Of a DNA stretch of 64,000 bases, positions 1-11,469 are shown piece after piece. This DNA is from Turbatrix aceti. Taxonomy: Eukaryota > Nematoda > Chromadorea > Rhabditida > Panagrolaimidae. The number at the start of each line of letters is the position of its first letter. Within the stretch, counting starts at the first letter, position 1. The notes below the pieces were generated by a model, which saw only the letters and a list, made by a program, of their open reading frames with translations, did no database searches and was not told the origin of the DNA. Location: the NCBI GenBank assembly GCA_963969345.1, contig OZ017768.1, positions 9,650,193 to 9,714,192 of the forward strand, read 5' to 3'. The translations under genes were made by a program, and so were the position numbers.

Positions 1-1917
1 ACTCGTCGAACCATCAAAGAGGAAATCCTTCAGCAGCAAACACTCCCTGAAGTCCAACATTTCGGAATCCACTCGCATCACACTCACAAGCATGACCGAA
101 GGAAAGCACTACGCGTACTTTTACTTTAACGGTGACCCCGTGGCCGCTAGGAAATTCGAAGTTCGACCTGAATTAGACCAAAACAGAACATCTGAGCTGC
201 GGAAACTTGTCCAACTGAGCGCAGATAACATCTGTCGGTTTGTGGGATTCTGTAACGATGGCCCGATTGCCTACGCTGTCTATCGTTACTGCAGCCGGGG
301 CAGTCTGCATGACATTATCAGTCTCGAAAAGTACCCCATGGATGCCTTCTTCCTCCGATCAATTGCGATGGACATACTCGCGGGACTTATTTACCTGTCT
401 AAAGTTAGTTGCTGCAAAGGTCACGGCAGGCTGACCTCCAAGACCTGCATAGTCGACGACCGATGGACGGTCAAGTTGACCGAATACGGACTGCACGAGT
501 TTTTTAAAAATGAAAAAGTGTCTCGGAGAGAACTTTTGTGGAGGGCACCGGAAATGATCCGGGATCCAACGTTGCCGCCTAATGAGCAGTCAGATGTGTA
601 CAGTTTTGGCATTGTGTGCTCGGAAGTTTTGACAAAGCAAGCGCCTTTTCAAATTGATACTAATTTGGAAGCTTTGGACGGTAGATTTTTTTGAAATTTC
701 TACGTTTATTCAAAATTTTTAGAAACTCTCTACCGTATCAAGCGTGGTGGTGTTGCTGCTCCAAAGCCAGATTTGTCTAACGTACACATCCCAGAAATGC
801 CTGCTAACGTTTTGGGGGTGATAAAAGATTGCTTTATTGAAGATCCAAAGTTACGTCCTAATCTTCAAAACGTTTTATCCGTATTGAAAGAAAATGGTTC
901 AAAGTAAAGAACGTTAAAAAAAACTATTATGAACGTGTTATTTTTTAGAGTTGAAAGTCTGATGGACCACATATTTGCGATCGTAGAATCCTACGCTGAC
1001 ACCCTGGTCACCGACGTTGACCTTCGAACCAAGGAACTTACCGACGAAAAAAAGAAATCCGATTCTCTGCTTTACCGCATGCTTCCGAAGTTTGTTACCT
1101 CCAAAAACGATTTTCAATGCTCACAATTTTAGACAAGTGGTTGACAACCTAAAAGCCGGAAAACCAGTCGAACCGGAAAGCTACGAAAGCGTCACGGTAT
1201 TCTTCTCCGATGTCGTCCAATTTACTCCTCTCGCCAACAAATGTTCACCGTTGCAAGTTGTGCAGCTGCTCAACGACATCTATTCCCTCTTTGACACCAC
1301 AATCGAAGCGCACGACGTCTACAAGGTTGAAACCATCGGTGACGGTTACCTTTGCGTGTCCGGATTGCCTCATCGCAACGGCATAAACCACGCTTCGGTC
1401 ATCGCGAACATGTCACTGACTCTCATGGATAAGATTCGGCAGTTTCGTATTCTTCATTTACCCGAGGAAAGGATCGAAATTCGTATCGGTGCTCACTCTG
1501 GTCCGGTGACGGCCGCAGTGGTAGGACTGACCATGCCAAGATACTGTCTATTTGGTGATACTGTAAACACTGCGTCGAGGATGGAAAGTAATGGAAAGCG
1601 TATGTATCATTTTTTTAAGATCAAATACGGCTGATTTTTAACTTTTAGCTGCTAAAATTCAAATTTCATCGACAACGAACGAATTACTCACAAAAATTGG
1701 TGGCTTTATAACGGAACTTCGAGGTGACGTCATCATCAAGGGAAAGGGCGTCATGGAAACGTACTGGCTGTTGCGCGAGATAAAAGATGGCGAAGTGCCT
1801 GAAATCATTAATCGGGAACCGACCAAAAGTCCATATCTTCTGGATGTGATTTTGGAAAGCCAGCCAATGTACAACGCTTACCGGGGTAAAACATCTGCAC
1901 CTGCACTTCCTGTGTAA
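1..1917 (+). CDS. Receptor-type guanylyl cyclase, copy A (3' part only)
   Basis: This is the 3' part of a receptor guanylyl cyclase whose start lies before the window. Exons by comparison with the complete copy are 1-680, 723-903, 949-1089, 1133-1599 and 1649-1917. They encode the kinase-homology domain (HGRLTSKT and KLTEYG where active kinases have HRD and DFG), the dimerisation helix (LLYRMLPK) and the cyclase catalytic domain. The catalytic residues are present: Asp in FFSDVVQFT, Glu and Asp in KVETIGDGY, Cys in RYCLFGD. The product would make cGMP at the membrane. DNA is nearly identical to 7064-8980 at a constant offset of 7063, introns included; I saw only a few substitutions, one changing Arg to Lys (RIEIR against KIEIR). 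The identity ends about 25 bases after the stop codon. Confidence 0.93.
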
Positions 1918-2160
1918 AACAAGTGTTCATCAATGGACATAAGTCATTTGTTCGTAGTCACCGTAACGAACTGCATAACACTTTGCAATAAACAATTATC
2001 AATTTCCGTTCTTTTTCTCAAAATCCAAAAGTTTTGTTTCAAATTGTGTCATTAATAAATCGAAAAAAAACAAAGAAAAATTTATTTAACTTTCAAAAAT
2101 CAGTGTTTTTGGCAAAGTCACACCGCCTATTACTTCACACCTTAGCCTGCATGGCATTGA
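1918..2160. other. 3' flank of cyclase copy A
   Basis: This is AT-rich sequence with candidate poly(A) signals (AATAAA near 1988). The match to the flank of the second cyclase copy stops after about 25 bases, which places the duplication boundary here. I see no coding signal. Confidence 0.5.
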
Positions 2161-2164
2161 AAAA

Positions 2165-2272
2165 CTTTTTTCCCAAGCATTTGTGGATATGGACATAATT
2201 GTTCCCCCGACTATACCGTTCCTCGATGCTTTCATACAGCGTCAACGATTACAAGAACGTCAACGGCACTAG
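2165..2272 (+). pseudogene. Relic of the lectin-like gene, intron end plus start of exon 2
   Basis: Two blocks resemble the lectin-like genes at 13453 and 20320. The first matches the T-rich acceptor followed by AAGCATTTGTGGATA (compare 20597). The second, GATTACAAGAACGTCAACGG, matches the NYKNVDGTP coding stretch near 14277. The middle is shortened and the reading frame is not kept. It is probably a small duplicated scrap left near the cyclase genes. Confidence 0.5.
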
Positions 2273-2324
2273 GCATGAAAATGGTCTGCCGAAGCTTCGG
2301 CCCAGGCCTGGTTTTTTTTAGCGT

Positions 2325-2455
2325 TTTTATGTCCTTTCTGATCTCGAGGCGAAATAGATACTGTATCGTCGTGTCTTTCGTCATCGCTCATTGTCTCTCC
2401 ATTCACCGCATTCGTGATTGTCGTTGTTTAGTTGTTGGTGTATTTTTACCTCATT
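2325..2455 (+). repeat. Short dispersed repeat, copy 1 (pair at 3570-3690)
   Basis: The stretch TCCTTTCTGATCTCGA, then an almost constant block containing ACTGTATCGTCGTGTCTTTC and a TGTTTAGTTGTTRGTG tail, occurs here and again about 1.24 kb downstream. Neither copy has a convincing reading frame. Confidence 0.6.
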
Positions 2456-2760
2456 TTATCAACAATTGTGTTTTTTGTTGGCGAGTCGGAGGTTTGTTGT
2501 GCATTGCGTGCACACGAGTCCTCTCGCCAAGAATGTTGATAATGCGTGTTTCGCTTTTCTAACTAAACCTCGCTTGTCTTCTGTTTGTCCTCGCTGTATA
2601 GTCGTGTTGTTGTATATGCGACTAGTCAGGCACAGACAAGAGAACCAGGTTCCCTCATGTGATGTTATGGCACAGACGCTCGGGAATAATTATTTTTGAT
2701 CGGGGATAAAGACCATAATTGGTTACATCATTTCTATCTTTTTTTTTTAAGATAACCCAA

Positions 2761-3464
2761 GGTAATCTATAAAGCGATTTATAGACAAATTATAGACGCT
2801 TTATAGAGCAGAAATAGACAAATTTATACTATATTTTAGCCGTGGTTTTTTTGCGATCGTGGCAGATTCGCCACGTGTAGTTGTGTTGCTTTTGATTTTT
2901 TCCAGATCCTTTTCCAGACCTATTTTTTTGACTTTTTCCCTTTACATTTATTTCCTCTGTTTCGAACGCACCAGATCGGATACAATTTTTTTTATAAATA
3001 GATTTGTGAAAAGTATATGATAGGCGATGTTTAACGGATGTTTCGAAAGTTCCAAAACATAGCTCTGATATTTGTCGCATCTAGCATCCTCGCAGTAGAT
3101 CTTCAGTTTTTGCCCGCAAAAACTGAAAAAAATAGAATTCCGCACCCCAAAAACACTTATGTTGCGACACAAAATCACGAAATGAAGTCACACTGAATTT
3201 TTTTTGATAACAGTTGAAGTATAATTTCATGAAATGCAAATTGTTTTCAGGTTTAAAGACGGATTGCCAAAACGTTTTGTCATAACTTTATTTTCGTTTA
3301 GCTATTTTTTTATAGCTAACTCTCTTCTCTATATAGAGAAGAATTTTTTTGCAAATTTTTTTCATGTCTATATAACTTGTTCGCTATCTAAAACATAGTA
3401 TGTTTGGCTATAACTGCTCTATAAAATTTATAGAGTCTATAAACTCATAGATAGCAACTCTGCA
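2761..3464. mobile_element. AT-rich MITE-like element with imperfect terminal inverted repeats
   Basis: The left end (2761-2812) and right end (3413-3464) are imperfect inverted copies of about 50 bp built from TTATAGAC-type words. The inner edges, TTTATAGAGCAG at the left and CTGCTCTATAAA at the right, are exact complements. The interior has no supported gene. I could not identify a target duplication, so the outer limits are approximate. Confidence 0.4.
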
Positions 3465-3569
3465 GACGGATTTTTCTATTATCCGTGCACGCCTGTTGTC
3501 TTGATTGTGGGAGGAGTTATCATTTGTCCTGCTGCCTTAATGGTTGATTTCACTATTTTTTTGCTGTTT

Positions 3570-3690
3570 TTCCGTCCTTTCTGATCTCGAAGCCAAATAT
3601 ATACTGTATCGTCGTGTCTTTCGCCATCTGTATGTCTGCGCGATTGAGTGCAATCATAATTATTGGTGTTTAGTTGTTAGTGCATTTGAG
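3570..3690 (+). repeat. Short dispersed repeat, copy 2 (pair at 2325-2455)
   Basis: This is the second copy of the block described at 2325-2455, sharing ACTGTATCGTCGTGTCTTTC and the TGTTTAGTTGTTAGTG tail. It lies just upstream of the unrecognised gene at 3756, so it could be part of a copied promoter region. Confidence 0.55.
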
Positions 3691-3755
3691 AATGATATAT
3701 AACTGACCGCGTTTTCGCGTCTACAATTCGGTTGATTTTTTTTGTATTGTATTAG

Positions 3756-4591
3756 ATGGAAAAGTGGTCCTTCTTTATATCAAGCAGAAGGAACAATTTT
3801 TCCTGTCACACAGCAACGTCCACAATCGCATCACGTACATCGACGAGCAAGAAACCCCTCAAGGCTTCATGTTGTGTGTGTTTGCCGCAGAACGCACTGG
3901 CCGAACAGCAGAGATCAGAATAAAAATACCAAATTCGACGTTCAGTGATGAAGACCTCGCAGTTGTCAAGGGCTTTACGACGGACACAGTCGACGTAAGG
4001 TTTTTATACTTTTATTTTTTTGATGGTAATTTGTTTAGAGCTTCTGTTGGAGGGCAACCTGAAAACTGCAGCCGTCGCAACTTTGATCGAAAACCCCAGC
4101 CTCAAGAGCCTGGCCTACCTACCCCAATGGGTTTACGAAGATCCTGAACACATACTTCCGCGTATACCGGAAAGCCTTGTGTAATGTCATTGATTTTTTT
4201 CATTCATATTTTTTGTTTTTAGTCTCAACCTAAGCGATCCGTCCCCCACCACCACACTAAACTTTGAAGCACTGCGGTGCAGGAACACGAATTACCTGTC
4301 CGCCAAATGTCTGTCGTCGACGATATTCGGCAAGCATTTGCGCATCTCCTGCCACGCATCACACCAAGGGGCACCCTCCGCCTGCTGTTTGGGTCTTTTG
4401 GGGACCATCAGAAAATGTTACTTGAGATGCACGTTTTTGCGGGCGAACTCGGCATGACACGAACGCAGGTTGACGAAGCGATTGTCCACGTCTCGCTGCG
4501 ACATCACGAACCCATCAAAGATGCTAAGTACACATGCATGCACGGTATCGTCGACGAGCGGACTGTCTTGTTCGGATTTTGTCCTATGTAA
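3756..4591 (+). CDS. Unrecognised protein gene, probably frameshifted or incomplete
   Basis: I do not recognise the family. Exon-like pieces are 3756-3994, 4041-4180 and 4223 onward, joined by introns with GT donors and AG acceptors (the first acceptor is TTTAGAG before CTTCTG). The first piece starts right after a 3' splice site (TGTATTAG), so an upstream exon or a trans-spliced leader is implied. The translated middle contains LIENPSLKSLAYLPQWVYED. The third piece reads to a stop at 4455-4457, but a better protein-like frame, shifted by one base from about 4300-4330, runs to 4591 and contains RGTLRLLFGSFGDHQ. Either a base is lost or gained, or a small intron was missed. Confidence 0.4.
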
Positions 4592-4981
4592 TGATCATTT
4601 ACGCATCATGTTATTTACTGATCACAAAAATATCGGCAACACATCAACAATACTCACCACAGCAACGTCACCGATCATTATATTTGATTTTGTCAATGCT
4701 AACAATAAAAAACAAAACACAACACCTGGGGGTACGTCACTAAATATAGTACATTACGGATTGTATCATAGCATTTATCAATGTAAGTCTTCACTACTTT
4801 TAAAGTATGGAATAGGACGACAGTAAATGTCATGTGGTCGCTGACAGCGGGGTGCTGCAGCGTTGTACCCTTACATTACATTAAAGAATCCCTGCTTGGA
4901 AATACAATTTAAATGGCTAATGTAAGGACAAAAATGTTCATTTTTCATTTACTAACATTTATTTCTTGCCAATGAGTAAAA
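4592..4981. other. Intergenic region before cyclase copy B
   Basis: This 390-bp AT-rich spacer contains the 3' flank of the gene at 3756 (AATAAA at about 4705) and the unmapped promoter of the cyclase gene. I see no further gene. Confidence 0.4.
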
Positions 4982-7900
4982 ATGATTTATATTCTATTAC
5001 TTTTATTCGCCGCAAAATTTCTCAATCAGACTCAATGTCAAGCATCCGTGTTTACCGACCCATCCAGAACCAAAGAAGTTAAAATCGGAGTTCTCATTCC
5101 CGGATTTGGCGTCGATTTCATTCTTCTTGAACGCCTCGGCTATCCCCACGCGATCGGTGCGATCAGCGTGGCCATGGACCGTGTGCGAGAAGAACACCTC
5201 CTGGATGACTACAACTTTACTTTCTACACCCGCTTCGACGACTGTCGTGAAATCTACTCTGCCGGCTATGCTTCTGAGTTGATCGTTAAGGAAAAAGTCA
5301 ACGCTCTCATCGGCCCGGCCTGCAACCAAGCTGCTGTACTTGCTGGTTCGGTGGCAGCTTTCGGCAACGTTCCGATGATTGTCTGGGGTCTGTGCTCGAC
5401 GTCTATGCTTGGTGATCGGGAAAAGTATCCGACAACGCTCTCTATTGTTCATACGTCAAACATGGCTGCAGAATCCGTTGTCCAGGTTTTGAATCACTTT
5501 GGCTGGGAGAGATTCGCGTTTGTGTATGCATCTTACGCGGCTGACGTGCGAGATGTCGAGATGAGATGCGAGTACTTCAACAAGGAATTGACGCTTGCTG
5601 TTCAGAAAAATGGCCAAAAACTATTTATTTCTTTTTCACAGAAAATTTTTGATGTTAGCAGAGAAAGTTTGACCCAAGCTTTTCGAGCTGCTTCTAATTA
5701 TGCTAGGAGTAAGTTGGTCTTCTTATAAAATTTTTTAAATAAATATGTAAGTGATGCATTGCAGTAATCATTTTGTGTTTTAACACCGACGTAGACAAGC
5801 GACTTGCTTTTATTGCACTCAATGATGCCGGAATGAATACACCTGAGTATGTTCCTATTTTTATGGACACAAGTGCAAATGCCTATGCCCATAGGTTAAG
5901 GTTTGATAGCAATGTTGGTACGTCTATTTTTATTTCTTTCATTTTTATTTTTGTTTCTTTTTGAAAATTTTAGATCCACTTCTGGGAAGTACACCCTATT
6001 GGTACGGAGATGTGCCCGATGGACTCGATGAGTATGCAAAAGAAGGAGCCCAGTATACTTTATTTGTTAGTCTCTTGTATTTTAAAACAAATCTAAAATT
6101 TGTAATATTTAGGTTGATGTTACAGTCGGCAATTCACGTCCCAAATTGCAAGCATTTCTCGAAGCATTTGCAGATCGTGCAACTCAAGAACCGTGGAATT
6201 GTCCTAATTGTACGCTGGTTAATTACAACGTTAGTCGTACAATAAACTGATTTAATATAATTTTAATAATGAAATATTACGTGCGATTTCAGCTCGCCAA
6301 ATACGGTTATTATCTTTACGACGCTTTCTACCTTTATGCAAGTGTTCTCAACAAATCCCTGCTTCTGAATCCTGTTACCGCAACTACAGATGGGCGGCTC
6401 TTTACTTCCAAAGCCAAAGGCATTTACGAAGGATACATAAACAAATTAGTTATCAACTCTTACGGCACCCGGGATACCGTATTTACACTTTACGGCGTCA
6501 ATAGAAAAAAGCAAATTGAAGCGTATCTCACAATTGAATTTTACGAAAATATTCCTACTGTAATTCAGAACTACACAAATGCTGCAAAAACAATCTGGGC
6601 CATTCGTGGCGGGCAAAGACCCCGTGATACGCCCATTTGCGGTTTTAGAGGGGGCGCGTGCTCGGCTTTGATATGGATGGCGATGGCGCCCTATGTCTAT
6701 GCCGTTGCGGGATGTTTGCTGCTGGGATTAGCGCTTATTATTACTTATGGATTACAGTAAGTTTAGTGTTCTTTGCTGCAAAGGCATTTATACTTGAAAA
6801 AATAAGGCTTTGAAAAACTTTTTTAAAAACGGGTACCTAAATAATTAGTTAGTGTACAGTTTTTTCTAAATATGTATTTATTTATAATGCTAAATTTTTG
6901 TCATACATTTGTTAAAAAAAATTGGCCTTTTCGTTGGGATATTATTATTATTTTTTAAAACATCAACAAAGTTTACTGTGCAAAAAATTATATTAAAAAA
7001 TTTTAGCGCCAGAAAATTAGCAAAAGAGAAGTTAGATTCCCTTTGGCAAATCGCCAGTGTTGAACTCGTCGAACCATCAAAGAGGAAATCCTTCAGCAGC
7101 AAACACTCCCTGAAGTCCAACATTTCGGAATCCACTCGCATCACACTCACAAGCATGACCGAAGGAAAGCACTACGCGTACTTTTACTTTAACGGTGACC
7201 CCGTGGCCGCTAGGAAATTCGAAGTTCGACCTGAATTAGACCAAAACAGAACATCTGAGCTGCGGAAACTTGTCCAACTGAGCGCAGATAACATCTGTCG
7301 GTTTGTGGGATTCTGTAACGATGGCCCGATTGCCTACGCTGTCTATCGTTACTGCAGCCGGGGCAGTCTGCATGACATTATCAGTCTCGAAAAGTACCCC
7401 ATGGATGCCTTCTTCCTCCGATCAATTGCGATGGACATACTCGCGGGACTTATTTACCTGTCTAAAGTTAGTTGCTGCAAAGGTCACGGCAGGCTGACCT
7501 CCAAGACCTGCATAGTCGACGACCGATGGACGGTCAAGTTGACCGAATACGGACTGCACGAGTTTTTTAAAAATGAAAAAGTGTCTCGGAGAGAACTTTT
7601 GTGGAGGGCACCGGAAATGATCCGGGATCCAACGTTGCCGCCTAATGAGCAGTCAGATGTGTACAGTTTTGGCATTGTGTGCTCGGAAGTTTTGACAAAG
7701 CAAGCGCCTTTTCAAATTGATACTAATTTGGAAGCTTTGGACGGTAGATTTTTTTGAAATTTCTACGTTTATTCAAAATTTTTAGAAACTCTCTACCGTA
7801 TCAAGCGTGGTGGTGTTGCTGCTCCAAAGCCAGATTTGTCTAACGTACACATCCCAGAAATGCCTGCTAACGTTTTGGGGGTGATAAAAGATTGCTTTAT

Positions 7901-8980
7901 TGAAGATCCAAAGTTACGTCCTAATCTTCAAAACGTTTTATCCGTATTGAAAGAAAATGGTTCAAAGTAAAGAACGTTAAAAAAAACTATTATGAACGTG
8001 TTATTTTTTAGAGTTGAAAGTCTGATGGACCACATATTTGCGATCGTAGAATCCTACGCTGACACCCTGGTCACCGACGTTGACCTTCGAACCAAGGAAC
8101 TTACCGACGAAAAAAAGAAATCCGATTCTCTGCTTTACCGCATGCTTCCGAAGTTTGTTACCTCCAAAAACGATTTTCAATGCTCACAATTTTAGACAAG
8201 TGGTTGACAACCTAAAAGCCGGAAAACCAGTCGAACCGGAAAGCTACGAAAGCGTCACGGTATTCTTCTCCGATGTCGTCCAATTTACTCCTCTCGCCAA
8301 CAAATGTTCACCGTTGCAAGTTGTGCAGCTGCTCAACGACATCTATTCCCTCTTTGACACCACAATCGAAGCGCACGACGTCTACAAGGTTGAAACCATC
8401 GGTGACGGTTACCTTTGCGTGTCCGGATTGCCTCATCGCAACGGCATAAACCACGCTTCGGTCATCGCGAACATGTCACTGACTCTCATGGATAAGATTC
8501 GGCAGTTTCGTATTCTTCATTTACCCGAGGAAAAGATCGAAATTCGTATCGGTGCTCACTCTGGTCCGGTGACGGCCGCAGTGGTAGGACTGACCATGCC
8601 AAGATACTGTCTATTTGGTGATACTGTAAACACTGCGTCGAGGATGGAAAGTAATGGAAAGCGTATGTATCATTTTTTTAAGATCAAAAACGGCTGATTT
8701 TTAACTTTTAGCTGCTAAAATTCAAATTTCATCGACAACGAACGAATTACTCACAAAAATTGGTGGCTTTATAACGGAACTTCGAGGTGACGTCATCATC
8801 AAGGGAAAAGGCGTCATGGAAACATACTGGCTGTTGCGCGAGATAAAAGATGGCGAAGTGCCTGAAATCATTAATCGGGAACCGACCAAAAGTCCATATC
8901 TTCTGGATGTGATTTTGGAAAGCCAGCCAATGTACAACGCTTACCGGGGTAAAACATCTGCACCTGCACTTCCTGTGTAA
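4982..8980 (+). CDS. Receptor-type guanylyl cyclase, copy B (complete, 10 exons)
   Basis: Exons: 4982-5708, 5765-5917, 5974-6065, 6113-6229, 6293-6756, 7007-7743, 7786-7966, 8012-8152, 8196-8662 and 8712-8980. All phases join, giving about 1115 residues, normal for the family. In order: a signal peptide ([13 protein letters not shown]), an extracellular ANF-receptor-type ligand-binding domain (residues about 30-430), one membrane span ([19 protein letters not shown], about 500-518), a kinase-homology domain lacking HRD and DFG, a dimerisation helix, and a class III cyclase domain. FFSDVVQFT and GDGY supply the metal-binding Asp residues; Glu of KVETIGD and Cys of RYCLFGD fit guanine selection; [10 protein letters not shown] is the conserved final motif. 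It should convert GTP to cGMP at a sensory or other membrane. The ligand is unknown. Confidence 0.95.
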
Positions 8981-9116
8981 AATAAGTGTTCATCAATAGT
9001 CAATTGCTACCTGGTCGTTGTTACCGTAATCGAGGGTAAATGTTTTTTTGCAAATTTTATTATAGATAAATAAATACAATAGAACAGAACATCGGAGACA
9101 AAATGAAACTTTCAAA

Positions 9117-9651
9117 TCAGCGTTTCTTGCAGTAAGCCTGTCTTTTTTTCAAGTCAGCAAAGCCCCCAACTTGGCCATCAGGCTTCTGTGTAATAAGTGG
9201 AGTGCCTGTCTGCTCGGCTTTTACGGTGATGTAACGAACGAGATTGGCGACGGTGCGGCTTCCACCGAACTCGTCATCCGCAGACACGCCATTATGGAAG
9301 AGTTGAAGCGTTGGATACCAGTATATGTGGTGGCGCACGGCGAGTTCATTTTGCTCATCGCATTCGACAGATGCAAAGACTATCGTGCCGGGATCGTTGT
9401 GCGTAAAGAATTTCTCCGCCTTATGGAAGACTGGCTTGAGTCGCTGAGAGTAGTGGCACCATTTGGTGTAGAACATGACAAATACGTATTCATTTTCTGC
9501 TGAAAGCGTATGATTTGAAAATTGAGGAAAAATCTATGTTTGAACGCTTACCCAAAACTTGATCAATGTTCTCCAGTGTCAGGGTCACGACATCAGCATT
9601 GGCATGGACAAGGAAAATGATAAAGAAAGAAAAAAGATGACCAAGCATCAT
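9117..9651 (-). CDS. ERp44-like single thioredoxin-domain protein
   Basis: Two exons, 9651-9552 and 9499-9117, join in frame to about 160 residues. The start (9651, or the adjacent ATG at 9648) gives a signal peptide (MMLGHLFSFFIIFLVHANA), then a thioredoxin domain with VVTLTLENIDQVL, FYTKWCHYSQRLKP and a cis-proline segment, WYPTLQLFHNG. The active site is CHYS. A CXXS site and these neighbouring words are features of ERp44, the ER chaperone that retains secretory proteins through mixed disulfides. ERp44 has three thioredoxin-type domains and an RDEL-like tail. Here the protein stops after the first domain with a lysine-rich end, CKKR, so ER retention by that route is not expected. The gene converges with cyclase copy B. 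A decayed copy of the exon 1 region lies at 14936-15037. Confidence 0.8.
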
Positions 9652-10364
9652 GAACTGCAAGTCGACGAAATTGACTGGCAAAGTGATAGTTGCTATCAAT
9701 ATATGTGAATAGGTTTTTGGACCGCCCATTATGCACTTTACATTTTTGCCTTCACGATCTTGGAAAAATTTTTCTACCAACACCCATTGACTTCTTTGGC
9801 ATAATTGCTGCAATGCTGCCGATCACAGTGACAAAAGAAACCGTTATTTTCATCGCAGTACTTTTTGGGAACCTAAATGAGCAAAATTATCGGTTTGGCA
9901 AAAACGTTCTTCGGTTTGGCAAAAACGCTCTAAAAAAATCATTCAAAAAGTGTTGTGGCGCTTGCGGGCGTCACCATACGAAACGAAACTCCAAAACCGA
10001 GCGTCATGCCATGAATCAGCAATGAATCAGCAATGAAATACCGCCAGCAACCGCAAGCGCCAGACAGAACCAACTTCCGATGATGATTTTGCGATTTATT
10101 AAAACAACATCAAATATCAACGTTCTGCTTCTGTACAGATCATAAGTTATTCCTTTCGGAGTCCAAAATACAAAATTCTGATTGAACGTTTATGCTTTAA
10201 TCACTGCAGTGCACAAACAGTAATAAGAATTTTTGAAAGCTAATTTGGTGTCAGAAAAGAATATTATAAAGTGGGAAGTCTTTTAGCACCATTGAAAATT
10301 CCGTACTCTAAAACAAAAGATCAAAAAATAAAAACATGAAAGAGAACTGTCTGATAGAAGTCCA
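9652..10364. repeat. Upstream flank of the ERp44-like gene, partly duplicated
   Basis: No coding exon is supported here. The part from about 9969 to 10215 recurs at 15507-15713 (ATGCCATGAATCAGCAATGA, then AACCAACTTCCGATGATG and TCTGTACAGATCATAAGT). Together with the scrap at 14936 this shows that the whole 9.5-10.2 kb segment was once copied downstream. Confidence 0.6.
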
Positions 10365-10559
10365 CTCACAGAAAAATTTCAACAAGCAATATGTCGTCGA
10401 AAATTTTCCTTTGTGCTAAGCAATTATTTGTTTGACAGCAAGCAATATGAACGTTTCAACATGCGTATTGCTTTTTAGTAGGCAATAGTAAGCCAAAATT
10501 TGTTGCGCGCAACTAACTGTTCTTTTCTCGACGTCGATTTGGTACAGAATTTTGAAAAA

Positions 10560-11345
10560 TTGTATTTCGTTTCAAAATTGAGTTTTTTATGTGAAAATTT
10601 TTTTACAGACAGAAACGAATGTGCTCTATAGCCTGAAATGTTCAAACTTTCAGGATCCGATCAAAATTATTGAAAGTCAAGGGGGTATGGTAGAAAAATT
10701 GTAGCACATGAACCAAATGAGCTACAAATGCAGACAAAAGCGATTCTGAAGCACAACAAAATTCCCTAACTTCCTATTCACAAAAAAATGATACCATGTC
10801 AACTTACAAGTTTCTAAAAAATTGAAATTTCCGACAAAATTTGATATGAAAAATTTCTGATAAGAAAAATGAAAACGAAATGGACTCTATCGGCTTCAGC
10901 GTTCAATTTTACCTCGGGTCACAACTTTTCATAATTTTACATCGAAAACGCGCGTCGTGCTGATTTTTTTGCCGAACCCTACTTTCAAAATTTCTGAGGT
11001 CGAAAAACTAAAAAAAGTAGGGTCTAGAAAAAATTATGCACCTGCGCACAGAAGAGAGATAAAATTCTGAAATTTTCAAAGTGGATAAAAAAGATACTGG
11101 AGAATTCACTGGTATAATTCATGTTTGGATCAAGTTCCTAAAAAAGTCCTAAAATTATGTTTTTCGTGAAAATATCATTTTTTCTCATAGTTTTTTAATG
11201 GTAACAGTAAGAATAAAAATTATTGCTAGATAGAAAATTTTCTTGTGCGTCTAATGCTTAAAAAAACTGGGTTTCTAACTTTATTATTCATTGAGATACG
11301 ATTTTTCTAGTACACCCTACTCAATTTGTTCAAAAATGACAATTT
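10560..11345 (+). repeat. Three-copy 0.7-kb repeat, copy 1
   Basis: Anchors in the same order as in the copies at 17040 and 18060: GGTATGGTAGAAAAAT (10684), GCGATTCTGAAGC, a CCGAACCCTACTTT...AAAAAAAGTAGGG inverted pair (from 10974), AAATTCTGAAA, and TAGTACACCCTACTC (11308). The spacing from first to last anchor is about 624 bases, against 635-636 in the other copies. There is no long reading frame. It may be a non-autonomous element or a non-coding gene family. Confidence 0.65.
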
Positions 11346-11469
11346 TGTAAAACGGTAGTATACCCACTCGATAGACAAAATTTCATTTGACCACGTCCTA
11401 AAATTTCAGAAACATACGTAATAATTGACCAACGTTTTTGAATTTTAAAAATAATTAGTTTAATCGAAT

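Noticed and set aside
2275..2699. Two overlapping plus-strand frames of about 95 residues after the lectin relic
   Set aside because: They are Cys/Phe-rich, lie in repeat sequence shared with 3570-3690 in other frames, and have no supporting signal.
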